NCBI GenBank assembly: GCA_026929865.2
Contig: CM049408.1
Span: forward strand, 4,721,001 to 4,785,000
Direction of reading: 5' to 3'
Length of the DNA stretch: 64,000 bases
Source of the DNA: Hyperoplus lanceolatus
Lineage: Eukaryota; Chordata; Actinopteri; Uranoscopiformes; Ammodytidae
Shown: positions 48,382 through 60,150 of the stretch, one piece after another
Layout: every line of letters starts with the position of its first letter
How positions within the stretch are numbered: position 1 is the first letter of the stretch
The notes under the pieces: model-generated
The model's input: the letters and a program-made list of their open reading frames with translations, nothing else
The model's database searches: none
Told to the model about the DNA's origin: nothing
Made by a program: the position numbers and the translations under genes

Positions 48382-49215
48382 ATGCAGCGGAGTAAAGTCG
48401 CAGTGAGTGTGGAGGTGAAGCAGGTGATTGGAGCTCTGTGCAGACTGCTGGCGGCCTCCGGCCTGACCGCTGTCCCCGCACCGGACACCTTCAGGCGGGC
48501 TAAGTTTGGTGTTGGACTCGAGGTGGTATGTTCCTCGTCTGTTTTCACTTTCACAAACGGAATGTTAACTACATTTTCTTTGGGTCTACTTACTTAATCG
48601 AGGCACTTGCTTGCTGTTTTCCAGGAGGATCAGTTTTGGCAGCTCCTTTCCGACATCCTTCAGACAGCTAGCATTGTTTCCAGTGAAGATCGAGCAAAGC
48701 TTGGAGGAGGTCAGTCATGTTTTGTTATGTTCTTTTAGTTCTGTTTATGGCTTTTAGTGCTATTTGTCCAGGACGTCACTGATTTCCCCAGGTGCTATTC
48801 ATGAAAACATTATATTACATAAAACACTATGTAAATCCGGAGAAACACAACACATGTTATTAATAATTCATTACAGTTTGGTAGGAATCATTAATTTGTA
48901 CAACATCATTTTGCTTAAATGATCTCATATTGTCATAATAGTCACTATGAAATTATTATTGCCAATACTGCACCACGACATGATCACCTGGACATTTTCT
49001 AAATTGAACTGGTTCTTCTCTTTGAGCATTACAAAAGTCTGAAAATGGTACATGGCAAAAGACCCAAAAGGACACAAATTATCAATATGCAAAATGACCT
49101 ATCTCAGGTTATTTGTATTTGTCCCCACACTGAGATTGTAATTACTTACTTAGGGTTCTGTAACCTCATTTACTTCCAATCGTTAGACCAAATGGACTGA
49201 CATCATGCTGTGTGT

Positions 49216-49255
<40 letters not shown>

Positions 49256-52220
49256 CAGCAGCAGCAGAGCACAGGAGGCTAGTGGCTGCAGGCCTCTGGC
49301 AGACAGGCTACCATGCTGAGTGGATGAGGTGTGGTAGAGAGGGAGGGAGACTGCCCAGTAGAGACCTCCTCCTGGCACTGGGCTGGCTGCTCGCCACCGG
49401 AACACTGGAGAAACTGCTGACACAGCGAGTACAGCAATTGGACAAAACCTTACTCACACCCACACCTGTAAGTATGGGTTAAATTAAAGCTATGGTGCGT
49501 TGCTTTTTCTATATAAATGAATGTTGGTTACATACAAGCCATCGTCAAATGAGGTGAAACAAAGTTGATTCAGCTCCACAAAACTCTCATAGTAGTTCTC
49601 AGTATGGCAGCGTTTACAAACTGGTGTCACCCCCCCTGACACTGGTGCAGGAGCTCAGAAAAATCCCAAGAAGCGCCCTAGAAATGTTTCAGTTGTTGAT
49701 TTCTACTGCTAAGAAAAAAAACCTGGATGTACATCAGAAGGTATAAAAATCCATGCACGGTCACCGAAAGGCTCACCTGTTATTGTAATGACTCAGCATT
49801 CCTCACTGGGGAAACATAAATTACGCACTATAGCTTTAATTCCGTATTTGCATACTTTAATCTCTCATTCTCTCTTGTGTGGTAGGTTAACGCCCGGCTT
49901 TCCAAAAAGCTCCAGTCAGACCCTGCGTCTCTGAGGAAACTCCAGTGGCTCATTGGCCGTCTGAGACACCAGGGGCGGACCCTGCTGTCCATGCAAGAGG
50001 AGCGAACACGCCTGCTCCATGCTGTGAGAGATTCCCCCTTCTTTTTCAACTTTTGAAACAGGCTAACATTCTGTGCTTTTATCAGTGGTTGCATTGTAAC
50101 ACTTATTGTTCAAAGTTCAACCATGGAGAGGTTAAGCATGAGCACGAGTGGAGGATGCTTGCAAAGATAGAACTCTCCACGCAGTAGCTAAAGTGCTTAA
50201 ACTTAAACTGCCCCTTGAACAGATAAGGCATATACATGTGTACTTAAATCTGTTTGGTTGCATAAAATCAGGAAATGTTTCTAAAATACGCAATTTAAAG
50301 CTACGAGGAACTTTTAAATATTTCTGAAACAGTCTAATTTTTCCTCTGATGATCATGAATTACATCTAACAGCAAACGAGACAATCAGTGAAAAGAACAC
50401 TATTTTTATATTGTTTTCTAAAAGCCTTTGTCTGGGAACACTTACCTATGGCCAACAGCTGGCTTCATAAAATAAGACTACCACTTTTGTCCAAAGGGGT
50501 CGCTAGAATTAACACAAACTGAAAGTTCCTCATAGCACATTTAAGTAACTGATATCGTTATAGAGTAAGTTATATTGAAGTATCCAAAGAAACCAATATT
50601 TCTTTCAATATTTATTCTCAGGTTCTTTTTGCCAGCCTCCCCTCCTCTGTATCCTCCTCTGCTCAAAGCTCAACAGTGCTAAAGGAGGTACGTTTGTGTG
50701 TGTGTGTCAGTGTTGGGAATAACGCCGTTTAAAATAACGGCGTTAGGTAACGCCGTTCTTTTTTCAGTAACGGCGTAATCTAACTAATTACTTTTTCCGT
50801 CGTTACAACGCCGTTATCGTTACTGAATGTTAAATGCGGTGCGTTACTATGAATTGATTGAATAAACTGTGTAATCCGAAAGCACCCCTGGCTCCATACT
50901 ACACAAACTGCTAGTAAGGAGACCGGCGGGTTAACAACAAGACAAGCGATTGTTATTTCTTATACTGTTTTAAGATGGGTTTTATTCAGTGTGGATGACA
51001 TTATAACTGTCAGTCAGCCGGAGCGCCTGTTCAGTAAAGTTTCTTTTTCTTTCTCTCTCTGTTGTGTGAGCGTGCGCGTTGCCACTGTAACGACCTATCA
51101 ATCCACGGTTGAGACGTGCTCTACCTGAGTTTGTTTGCATCGCCCTTGTGAGTAAGTGCATGGAGTTTCCCGATTTCTATAAATTATCATTTATGCACGT
51201 TATTAAACAGCCGTGATTTGCCGGTTGCAACAGCTGTTTAGCGTGTCATCATGAGCCGAATAGCCTATTGCTACTGTTATTTTCCTGGGATCTGTATGCT
51301 GCTGTGCATGTTAAAGAAGGAAATAAACATAGGATAAATCCTTACTCCTCCTCTCATCGTCTCATGCTTCATAGTCTGACGTTTTTGGCCTTAAGTGGTG
51401 TTTTAGCCGACACCCCTGAAGTGAATCCAGTGATGGCAGATCAGCACGGTACATTCAGCAGTTTCCTCTACTACTTTTGTTGAGAAGAACAAAATAGGCT
51501 AGGCCTACTTGAAGTGCAGGATAAACCTCTTGCTGTCTGTTGATGTGCAATAAATATTGAAGGTTATGTAGCCTACAAGTAGGCCTACCTGTCTGTTCTA
51601 CTCATTTCAACTGACTTGTGAAAACTGCTCAGAAAAATCTAAATGTGTTGACAATCATACAGCAACTTTTTTTTTTTTTTTTTTTACAGTAGGCTAATGC
51701 AAATAGTTACTTTCCCTGGTAACTAGTTACTTCTATTTTAAAATAATTCAGTTACTAACTCAGTTACTTTTTGGAACAAGTAGTGAGTAACTATAACTAA
51801 TTACTTTTTTAAAGTAACGTTCCCAACACTGGTGTGTGTGTGTGTGTGTGTGTGCGCGCCATTATTAAAATGTATTTCTAATAATGCTCTCTGCCCATAG
51901 ATATAGATTAAAAGATAGATACCAAAACAATGTCCCATCTGTTTTGCACTGACCGTCAACATTTTTTAAATTTCTGACCTCTAAATCTGTTTTGGTTTTG
52001 TAAAAGCCTCACAATAATTTATGATCAAACATTTCTCTGTAATGGTTTTGGAAATTGGTTCAATAAACAAGTCAAGCGATTATAAACTTAATAAAACCTA
52101 ATTATGAATATTATATTCCATTTCTACCAAGTCTGTTCTGAAAAATGCCAATATATTCTACACACTGTACCTTTAATTCAATATTAAATAGTGTATACAT
52201 CTTCATACTGTTTTAACACA

Positions 52221-52309
<89 letters not shown>

Positions 52310-55300
52310 GATTATAGGACTGTGTTTGTATGCAGCAGCTCTGTGACCTCCTGGAAGCATATCTGAACTGGAAACAGGTGGAGAAAGTGTTCTGGACCTG
52401 GATGGTGAGTTAGGGTGTATTCACACTGGGAAAGTCTGCTAGTTCACTTGCTTTGGTCCAGACCAAATAGAATTTAGATTTTATTTGTTTGGTGTGGTCC
52501 ACTTTCATATTGCCCCTTTTGCAAGTGAACCAGCATTACGAAGCAAAACCACACGTGATCTGAGGTCATTCATTCATTTGACAGATACTCTGGGTTGGAG
52601 AGAAGCATGAAGCACGAAGTGAAAACTGCTAAATATATCATTGATATAATATGGGGTTAAACATAATAAAAAGGCCTACATGTTTCATATGGTTACCATA
52701 TGTCAATGTGAAACATAATTTTTACTGTATTTTTGCAGGAAATGTGACGCAAAGCATGTTTGTGTGTGTGTGTGTGTGTGTTTGTAGGACAGTGTGGTGG
52801 ACTCCCATCTGACAGATCTTGCAGTTGAGAAACCTACACATGCACCCGACGGGAGCGCCAGACTGTGTCACCATGGAAACCGGGGACTAGAGAAATTGGA
52901 GGACATGCTACTGATCCTGCCCACAGCACATGTATGTGTGATACACACACACACACACCGACACACACAACCACACCACACAATCACACACACACAAAAG
53001 GTATTCCAGGGTTTTACCTGGCTCTGAATGGGCCTTTGGGGGGTTCAGTAAGCAGACCAACTTTTTGGGGGTCGCCACTATGTGCAATAGTAAAGGCAAA
53101 AAGTTTGTGGATTTTATGAGGGGTTGGAAGAGGGGAGTTTCTGTCCAGTGTTGTGCCTACAGCAGTGCTAAAAAGTACAATAGAAACCTATGAGGAAAAG
53201 TGAGGCCTAGTTCCCCTTTTCAAAGCATGATAAGGAACTCTTGGGGCCTACATGGGTAAAATAAATCCTGGATTTGAGTTTTTGGGAGGCAAAACCCCCA
53301 GAACAAGGGGTCAGAAAACGAAGGGACCCAGCCCTAGTTTGATCACTCCTGATAAGGTTTTGTACCCCCATTGGCTGAGATCTTCCAGTCAATCATGTGA
53401 CCATGCAATGATAAAACCAGCAAGCACCCCAAAAACTGAGCCTTTCGCAGTGGATCCATCCACAAAGCAGGTGTTTGCAAACTTAAACTGAGCTCACAGA
53501 CTGCCGGCCTGCAGTCTTTATCTTTCCGGATCTGAAGGAAGTTTCACCAAAGGAACTTCATCCTACCACGGCTGCTGAAACTGAGCCGTGCCTTCCTCCC
53601 TACCAGCCGGAGAAGAAGCCCAGCGTCCCTGAACGCAACAGACAGTAAACTGCCTCGCCGCCTCCGCAAAAGACGCACGGCCACTACCGGAGCAAGCCAG
53701 CTGACCGCAACGGGCCCCGTCTTTCCCCCAAGAAGCAAGATCGCTCCTCCACCGGCATAACAAGCAGGACCCTCCTCTAAACCGGCCGTGTGGACCACAG
53801 GATCCTAAACTACCCATCGCTTCTCATCACCGTCGGAGACGGTTCACAGTAGGCATTTGCCTGGACTATAAATTAGGCTATAGATATCTATTTAGGTATA
53901 CATTAACTTAAGGTTAAGGTACCGACTGACGAGTCGTTTTTCCCTTGTTAAATGTGATTCTGACAGCATTATTTTCATAATAATTGCCCAACTGCTCACT
54001 GTGGTTTTTCCTCCCGCTTTCCGGGAGATGTTTGATTGTTGTGATTGTCGCTACGTGCCAGAACAGCTGTTCCCCTCTGATATCTCCCAAGCAGCATCAG
54101 TCTTGTGAGACCACTCACAGATTGAATGACTGTAGGCTATAAATCAAGTTGAACAACTGACTGTGCACTTTCTGTGGCGAGCTTTTACTTGATCTCCTCT
54201 TTCTTTCTCTCTCTTTATTCAAACTCTGTACATCCGCACACCAACACATATTCTTACATTTGCGTCGTGATTGTTAAGCATATGAGCGTTGACTTCTGTG
54301 GTTTCCAAAGTTAAATTGAGTGGGTCGCGAGCGCTGACCCCCTTCACGTGACTTTAACGTCACAGTTAGGACGTCTCCGCCACGTGATTGCGTCGCCATC
54401 GGTGACCCCCTTCACGTGACAAAAACGTCACAAGCTGTCCGCCATTTTTGGCTTTGGGCGGTGTCCACCCCCTCCCTTTCTTTTTGACACACACACACAC
54501 ACACACGGTGGTACATACACATGTACTATAGCCTGTGGGTTTGATTCTAAACTGTTCTTATTATTGCTTTCTTTTCTTTCTTATTAGATTAGTTCATGTT
54601 TTACTTATTATCTTTTAATCACTCCTAAATAACCCTCATTTTGATTTTAAAGCAGTGTCTGTGATATTTGTGTCTTGTATTTCACTAATGGCTGGTAAAT
54701 AAGGTTTTGCCGAATCTTCACTCCTTCATTATCTTAAATGTACATTGTAACCAACTTTACATTCTCAAGATAAATCCCTTTAACATTATGAGACTGTTTT
54801 TCTGATTTGATTCAAAGGGTGGTGCTCCGTAGGTATTAATAAGTAATTTGATTAGCTTGACTAATTTAATTGATCATTAATTAACAATTTTTCTTAATAT
54901 TATAATTCCCTTGAAATTAATAATATTCTTGACTTTGACCAAATCTACCCCTTATGAATTCCCAACACCAGCTAAAGAGGTTTTCAGTCAGCCTGTCAAT
55001 CACTGTGTTACCATGGAGCTCACTGAGTCTCCATAAAAAATAACAATAAAAAACCTGTAGATATGAAGTCAACATTTTCATACAGATTATCTGTTATATA
55101 ATGTAATTGTTTAGAAGTTATCCAAACCGTGGAAATTGCAAGGTTGGGCTGCTTGATTATGACAGAAATCATAATCATGATTGTTTTGATAGACATTGTG
55201 TAATCACGATTATTAAAGACAATTATTCATTGATTTAAACATCCCCCCCCCCTTCTTCTTCTTCTTCTTCTATATTGTGTCTGTCTGACTAATTCCCTTC

Positions 55301-55650
55301 CGTTGTATGTCCTAAAGCATCAGAGGAGAGGCAGAGGGGGAGCAGAGGACAGAGGAGAGGGAGTAGAGAGGTTGCAGGATGGACCAGACACCTCCTCCAC
55401 CCTTCTCCAGCACTTCTACAGAGCCAGGCTCCAGAGCGAGAGGCCAGTCAAAGCCAGCTGCCATCCAGCAGAGGGGCCCCGCGGTGGGGCACAGGCTCCG
55501 GACCAGCTCCCAGCATCCCAGGCCACAAAGCTGCTCCTTCAGACCGAGGCTCTACTGCTGGAGAGGAGGGACACACACAGGATGCACAACAGGATGCAGC
55601 TGCAGGAAATGGTGGGCAGACTGGACAAAGTGGTACTGATACCGCCATAG
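48382..55650 (+). CDS. tedc1: Tubulin epsilon and delta complex protein 1
   Basis: TEDC1 (human C14orf80) works with TEDC2 and the delta/epsilon tubulins in centriole triplet stability. The coding exons are 48382-48525, 48625-48709, 49256-49467, 49886-50023, 50622-50687, 52318-52404, 52788-52931 and 55318-55650; the frame stays open through all joins, giving 402 residues. Landmarks shared with the human protein as I remember it are the N-terminal IGALCRLLAASG, the block APDTFRRAKFG with EDQFWQLLSDIL, RDLLLALGWLLATG, LQWLIGRLRHQGRTL with a helical MQEERTRLL, and WKQVEKVFWTWMDSVVD. Exon 1 could end at 48522 instead; the GTATGT donor favours 48525. The C-terminal exon is the least conserved. Introns hold a hAT element, long TG tracts and a 1.5-kb block of unknown origin. 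Confidence 0.88.
49221..49255 (+). repeat. (TG)n tract serving as the tedc1 exon 3 acceptor region
   Basis: About 32 bp of alternating TG runs directly into TAG at 49253-49255, the acceptor of exon 3 (CAGCAGCAGCAG follows). A normal pyrimidine tract is missing. NAGNAG-type alternatives exist in the CAG repeats that follow. Confidence 0.75.
50708..51831. mobile_element. hAT element in tedc1 intron 5
   Basis: The ends are CAGTGTTGGGAA and TTCCCAACACTG. The 8-bp duplication GTGTGTGT lies at 50700-50707 and 51832-51839, which is part of the surrounding TG tract. The subterminal parts are rich in palindromic TAACGGCGTTA and GTAACTAGTTAC phrases. No transposase is seen in the 1124 bp. Confidence 0.88.
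52212..52307 (+). repeat. (TG)n microsatellite, about 95 bp
   Basis: Uninterrupted TG dinucleotides end 10 bp before the exon 6 acceptor of tedc1 (AG at 52316-52317). Confidence 0.95.
53070..54660. other. Unclassified GC-rich block with E-box/CRE cluster in tedc1 intron 7
   Basis: This stretch differs in composition from the surrounding intron. It holds TGACCCCCTTCACGTGAC twice (54335-54352 and 54403-54420), each followed by AACGTCAC. A third CACGTGA lies between them (about 54381), and a GCCATTTTTGGC segment follows. It may be a solo LTR or an internal promoter; no coding domain or clear terminal repeats were recognised. Confidence 0.4.
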
Positions 55651-55745
55651 ACTTAAACTTGATCCACAGACAGCATGGAATATGACTTATATGATACAGT
55701 GTATGTGTTTGTGAGACGGTGTCCTAGGTGATTTATTCATTCAGA

Positions 55746-55751
55746 AATAAA
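55746..55751 (+). promoter_or_regulatory. Poly(A) signal of tedc1
   Basis: AATAAA lies 96 bp after the stop codon at 55648-55650. Confidence 0.7.
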
Positions 55752-56885
55752 CACAATATTTATTTTTAATTTCTTAGTTGTTTCCAATTGATTTGTTGTT
55801 TGGATGGAGACCAGATTTAGTTTTTGATTTTTTTTTTTTAACTTTCACAAAGAAATAAAATGTAACATATTTGGTTTGTACGAACTGAAAATGGTAACAG
55901 AATGGAAAAAGGGACACAAGATTGATTAGAAAAAACCCTAACATAAAGGAAATAAATGATTCCTAATATGATATGCATATGTTATAGATAAATGAAATAT
56001 GGAATGTCGATGGAAGGAAATCTTTATTTAATACAAATAAATGATTACAAAGCACAAGCAATTATAAATCATAGCTTTATCATATGTCTACAAAAGTCCC
56101 CGGAGTTGACTAAATAGCGTGAATCTCATGCTTTTTAATCCATTCACAAAACAATTTAAACATGAGAATGTGTTATTGGGGGGGGGGGTTGAATATTTCA
56201 TCTGCGCAGGTCTTCTATAGCTAGTGTGGCTGGTAACATGTTTCTAATGTGTACATAAACATCAGTGTATGTACAAATTAGTCCAACAAGATCTAAGATA
56301 AATAGTGAGCTATAAGGTCGTAAGAAGATGAGGACTTTTTTTAAGGTTTAGACGCTCTGACTAGACTAAAGGCTAGCTGTTTCCCCTTGCTTCAAGTCTT
56401 TATGCTAAGCTAGGCTAACCACATCCTCCCTTCAGCTCTGTACTTAACACACACACAGACAGATGAGATTGGTATCAAGTCATCTCACTCAAGCAACCAT
56501 ATCGTTCATATCTTGAACTAATAATTTGTTGTTTTGTACAAGTATTTGAAATGTCCGTCGTGCTTTTGTCTAGAGAGTAACATTGCGTAAAATACACATA
56601 GATGATTTTAGAATAACAATGCTATTAAATCTAAAGCAGACATCACATCAACACTACTGTATGGATTCAAAGACAAGCTCCAGTGGTCAGAAATCATCAT
56701 TTGAGTCTTTATTTATTCATGAGATGGAATAACACCAAAAAAATGTTCAGCACGACCGACAAACTCACTGTATCTACTTTTCCTGGAATCTCATAGTGGA
56801 TTTTATAGAGTGCTAGAGAACTCCATCAACCATCTCTTTTGAATTCAAGAACTTCACTACAATTGTGAGCGGGATTTGGAATAAA
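55752..56885. other. Intergenic gap between the convergent tedc1 and pth2 genes
   Basis: AT-rich with a poly-G run at about 56177-56188. No gene or repeat boundary is seen. Confidence 0.5.
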
Positions 56886-56891
56886 ATGTTT

Positions 56892-56897
56892 TTTATT
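56892..56897 (-). promoter_or_regulatory. Poly(A) signal of pth2
   Basis: AATAAA on the minus strand, about 165 bp after the pth2 stop codon. Confidence 0.6.
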
Positions 56898-57060
56898 TGG
56901 AAAGCCAAGACTTAAACAATAATAATACATATAATATTAATATAGCAGCTGCTTATATTTATTTATGTCTACACTGTCTTCTTGCCTTGTCTTAAAAGGC
57001 CGGCGCAGATATAAACTGATAGATGTTCTGATAAAGTGGCCGCACAATGACATCAGTTCA

Positions 57061-57943
57061 TCATGACGATGAATTGACCACCAGTAGCTTCTGCATGTAG
57101 GAGTTGAGCCACTTCTGTCTCTCCATGGAGGTGAGCAGTTTACTCTTCTCCCTGAAGGCTGCGTCATCAGCCACCACCATGTTCCTTTTCATCACACCGG
57201 CGCCCTGGGATGACCATCCAGCAGGCCACGCCCTGTCCGACCTACACATACACACAGAGCAGGATACGTGACTGTACAACCACCCCAGGTAACAGGCCAC
57301 AATACTAACACATCAAATGCAAACACACAAATATTGAAATTACATTTGAGAAGTTCAGAAAGGGACAATGTTATGACACATGTCGCTGTCTGAGGGAGAT
57401 TTGTTGTAACTCCTGTTTCTTTTTCATATGATTTTTTTCAACTATTCAGGTTACCTTGCCTCTGCCCTTTCTGGGTCAAACATCCATGCCCCCCTCATCA
57501 ATCCTGCCTTGCTATTGGCTGCTGCTCCGAGGCTGGGCGCTGACATCATTTGAATGCTCCAATCGTGGAGAGAGATGGAGGGGAAGAGGACATCCCAGTC
57601 ATCTTGTTCCGGTTCCTCTGAATCGTCAGGACTTCTGGAAACAGATAAGGATAAACTTAACGATTGGGATACAGACATAAGACATACTCCATCGTATTTT
57701 GACTATCACAAAATGTACAGCATATTAAGGAGGGGATTGAGTGTCCGAGGTTCTAGATATTTCATTGATTTGTTAAAACCATCGTTAACAGTAATAGTTT
57801 GCCGCTGCGTTTTATAAGACTCAGAAGAAGAAGAAGCACCTGAGAGGAAGTCGAGGCTGTGGGAAGCCAGATGTCACCAAGGTCATACCCAGAATGCAAA
57901 GCAATGGGAAAGACATTCGGGGGAAAGTAGGCACCGTAGACAT
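57061..57943 (-). CDS. pth2: Parathyroid hormone 2 / TIP39 neuropeptide precursor
   Basis: PTH2 (tuberoinfundibular peptide of 39 residues) is the secreted ligand of the PTH2 receptor, made in thalamic and brainstem neurons. The three coding exons on the minus strand are 57943-57840, 57634-57455 and 57241-57061, totalling 465 bp or 154 residues. The N-terminus is a signal peptide (FPLLCILGMTLVTSG), followed by the conserved FPQPRLPLR, the propeptide block DDWDVLFPSISLHDWSIQMM, and a dibasic KR. After KR comes the mature hormone with ADDAAFREKSKLL and WLNSYMQKLLV, the hallmarks shared with mammalian TIP39. The mature part runs to 40 residues here, one more than in mammals. The first ATG in the exon is followed by TAG, so 57943 is the start, or the internal methionine 10. 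The gene appears intact. Confidence 0.96.
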
Positions 57944-58255
57944 CCTAAAACATGGAGAAAAGATGCTTCCTTAAACAATAATATTGTTTATATGTTAACT
58001 GAGTAATGATCTTCAAGCTAATCAACAACAGAACAAATGAATTCCACATGTGCATTGTTGCTATCTTTATCATCATCATTGTTATACCATCATGTACGCG
58101 GAGGATTCTTATATAATCTACAATATAGCCAAAAGTATCATTCTTGAGCCAAAGCTGTTTTCCTAGTGCTGGGTGACTTTGGTGCATATTCATAAATCAT
58201 TTTCTTTTTCTAATTCTAAGATATCCAGAATATCTCTCCAATGTTCTAAAAACAA

Positions 58256-58310
58256 GAGATGTACTGAAATTCACCTGTCAACTGACAACATATGCACTTC
58301 AGTACATCTC
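58256..58310. repeat. 13-bp perfect inverted repeat, hairpin of precursor-miRNA size
   Basis: GAGATGTACTGAA at 58256-58268 and TTCAGTACATCTC at 58298-58310 are exact reverse complements around a 29-bp loop that holds a smaller TGTCA/TGACA pair. It lies upstream of pth2. No known miRNA seed is recognised. Confidence 0.5.
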
Positions 58311-58836
58311 AGGGGTTCCTGATCATTTTGGGACCAAATATGAACCAGAAATGACTGCAGTAAGGTTTTAACAATGTGTTTCTTTGTTGTTATTTTTTTT
58401 TTTAAATTTGTGATTTAAAATGTGTCACAAGAATGATATGATCACATAACCAGCAAATCCAATTGAAGACCTTTTGTGCTCCAATACAATACATTGAACA
58501 CATTCCAGTATTGTCTAAAATCTTCTGCTTTATGCTTTTGTGTGTGTGTGTGCGTGTGTGTGTGTGCTATGGAAACAAATGCTGCCAATCATAAGTCTCA
58601 ATCGTTGAGACGCCTAATTCGGACTTGCATAATAAATAAGTAATATAATCTCTGTGAATGCATTCATAAGCAACTTTGGAAGAAGGAAAATAGAACATAC
58701 TAACTTGCGGCACAGATTAAAGTGAAATTAGTTTAATGCAAAGTCATTTTTTAACCTCCTTTATTTATTTACAGGTAAATCCCTTTGAGACTGGAGACTC
58801 TTCTGTATGGAGGACACAGCAACCATGACACATGTG

Positions 58837-58912
58837 GCAAGGCGGGGATCGAACCTCCAACCCTTCGATCATTGGCCCGAGCTGATCTACCACCGGAGCC
58901 ACAGTCGCCTCA
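58837..58912 (-). mobile_element. tRNA-like SINE head
   Basis: The reverse complement has GACTGTGGCTCCGGTGGTAG and the B-box GGTTCGATCCC, matching the head of the SINE at 36618-36846. The body is absent or diverged. Confidence 0.7.
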
Positions 58913-60110
58913 GAACTCATGCAATGAGTTCTTGGAGTTATTAAAGTTATTGATTGGGCCAGTAGTTGGCTAAATTCTTACCTGCTTCTCATGGTTGACG
59001 TGTTGATCTGTCTGTTGGAGTTCAGTGGTTAAAAGTCAGCAGTCATGCAAGCAGAGAAGTGTTCCAGGTGCGCTGCTTTTAAAACTAGTTAACACTTCTT
59101 TCTATTCCTTCTTTAAATGGGAAGAATTTGGGGTTTCCGACACATGCTTGGTTTCTTCTGTAAGCGGCTGTTTGCGGGTCTATGGTGGTTTAAAAATAAA
59201 TCAGCTTCTTGTCTTACATACTTATATACCCTGGAACTGGATCGTTGTTGCCCCTTTCCCCCCCTCCCACACACACACACACATATACAGAAGCGTACAC
59301 ACCCTTCACCAGATCAAACCAACTTTGACTTTATAGCGCCAAAGAAGACAGCCCTAGCAGAAGTGCTGTTGGCTTGTTAGTGTCCCGTTTCAAAGACTCT
59401 TAGTCATGGTGCTGTCGTAGAGAGCCAACCATCTTATTCCTGGATATCATTATAGTGCTTGTGTGAATATATATATATATATATATATATATACTATATA
59501 TATATATATATATATATATGCGAGTCTGTTCATTCATACCTTGTGGCAGATTAAAACCGGATGCTGCAGGACTAAGGCAATACTGTCTAGATATTTCAAC
59601 TGAGAATTTTTTATTTATTTATATGGACTTGGGGGGGGGGAAATATGACTACACATTATGTGATTTAAATTCAAGCTGTAATACTTTACTTGACTGACTT
59701 TGGGACAGCGGTAAAAAGTGGCAAACCAATCTCTATCATATTTTTTCACTTTTTTGTACGAGTATATTTATTGTGATTTCAACATTATAAAAGAACATTT
59801 CCCATTTAAATGTACTGGAAGGCACAATCTGCTGTAGTTCATGTTGAATATACTTTACCGTAGGCGCTCAAATGAAATGAAATGATCCAACTCTTAGTAA
59901 TATAACCACTCAAGAAATATCCAACTTAACAGAAGTTCTCTGCAGACCTTAGCAAAATCTTTGGACATCCCATGAATGACAAACCTTTCAAAGATGTCTC
60001 CATAGCCAGAAATGGCAACAATTCATCAACCCAACTTTAATATTTTAGGACAGAGCAATTTTATGTTAAGCTCAAAGAAAATGTAAACATCTTTTTGTTT
60101 GTACTGTAAA

Positions 60111-60150
<40 letters not shown>

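Noticed and set aside
53544..53817. 84-codon minus-strand frames in tedc1 intron 7
   Set aside because: Composition-driven; two overlapping frames of equal length and no recognisable domain.
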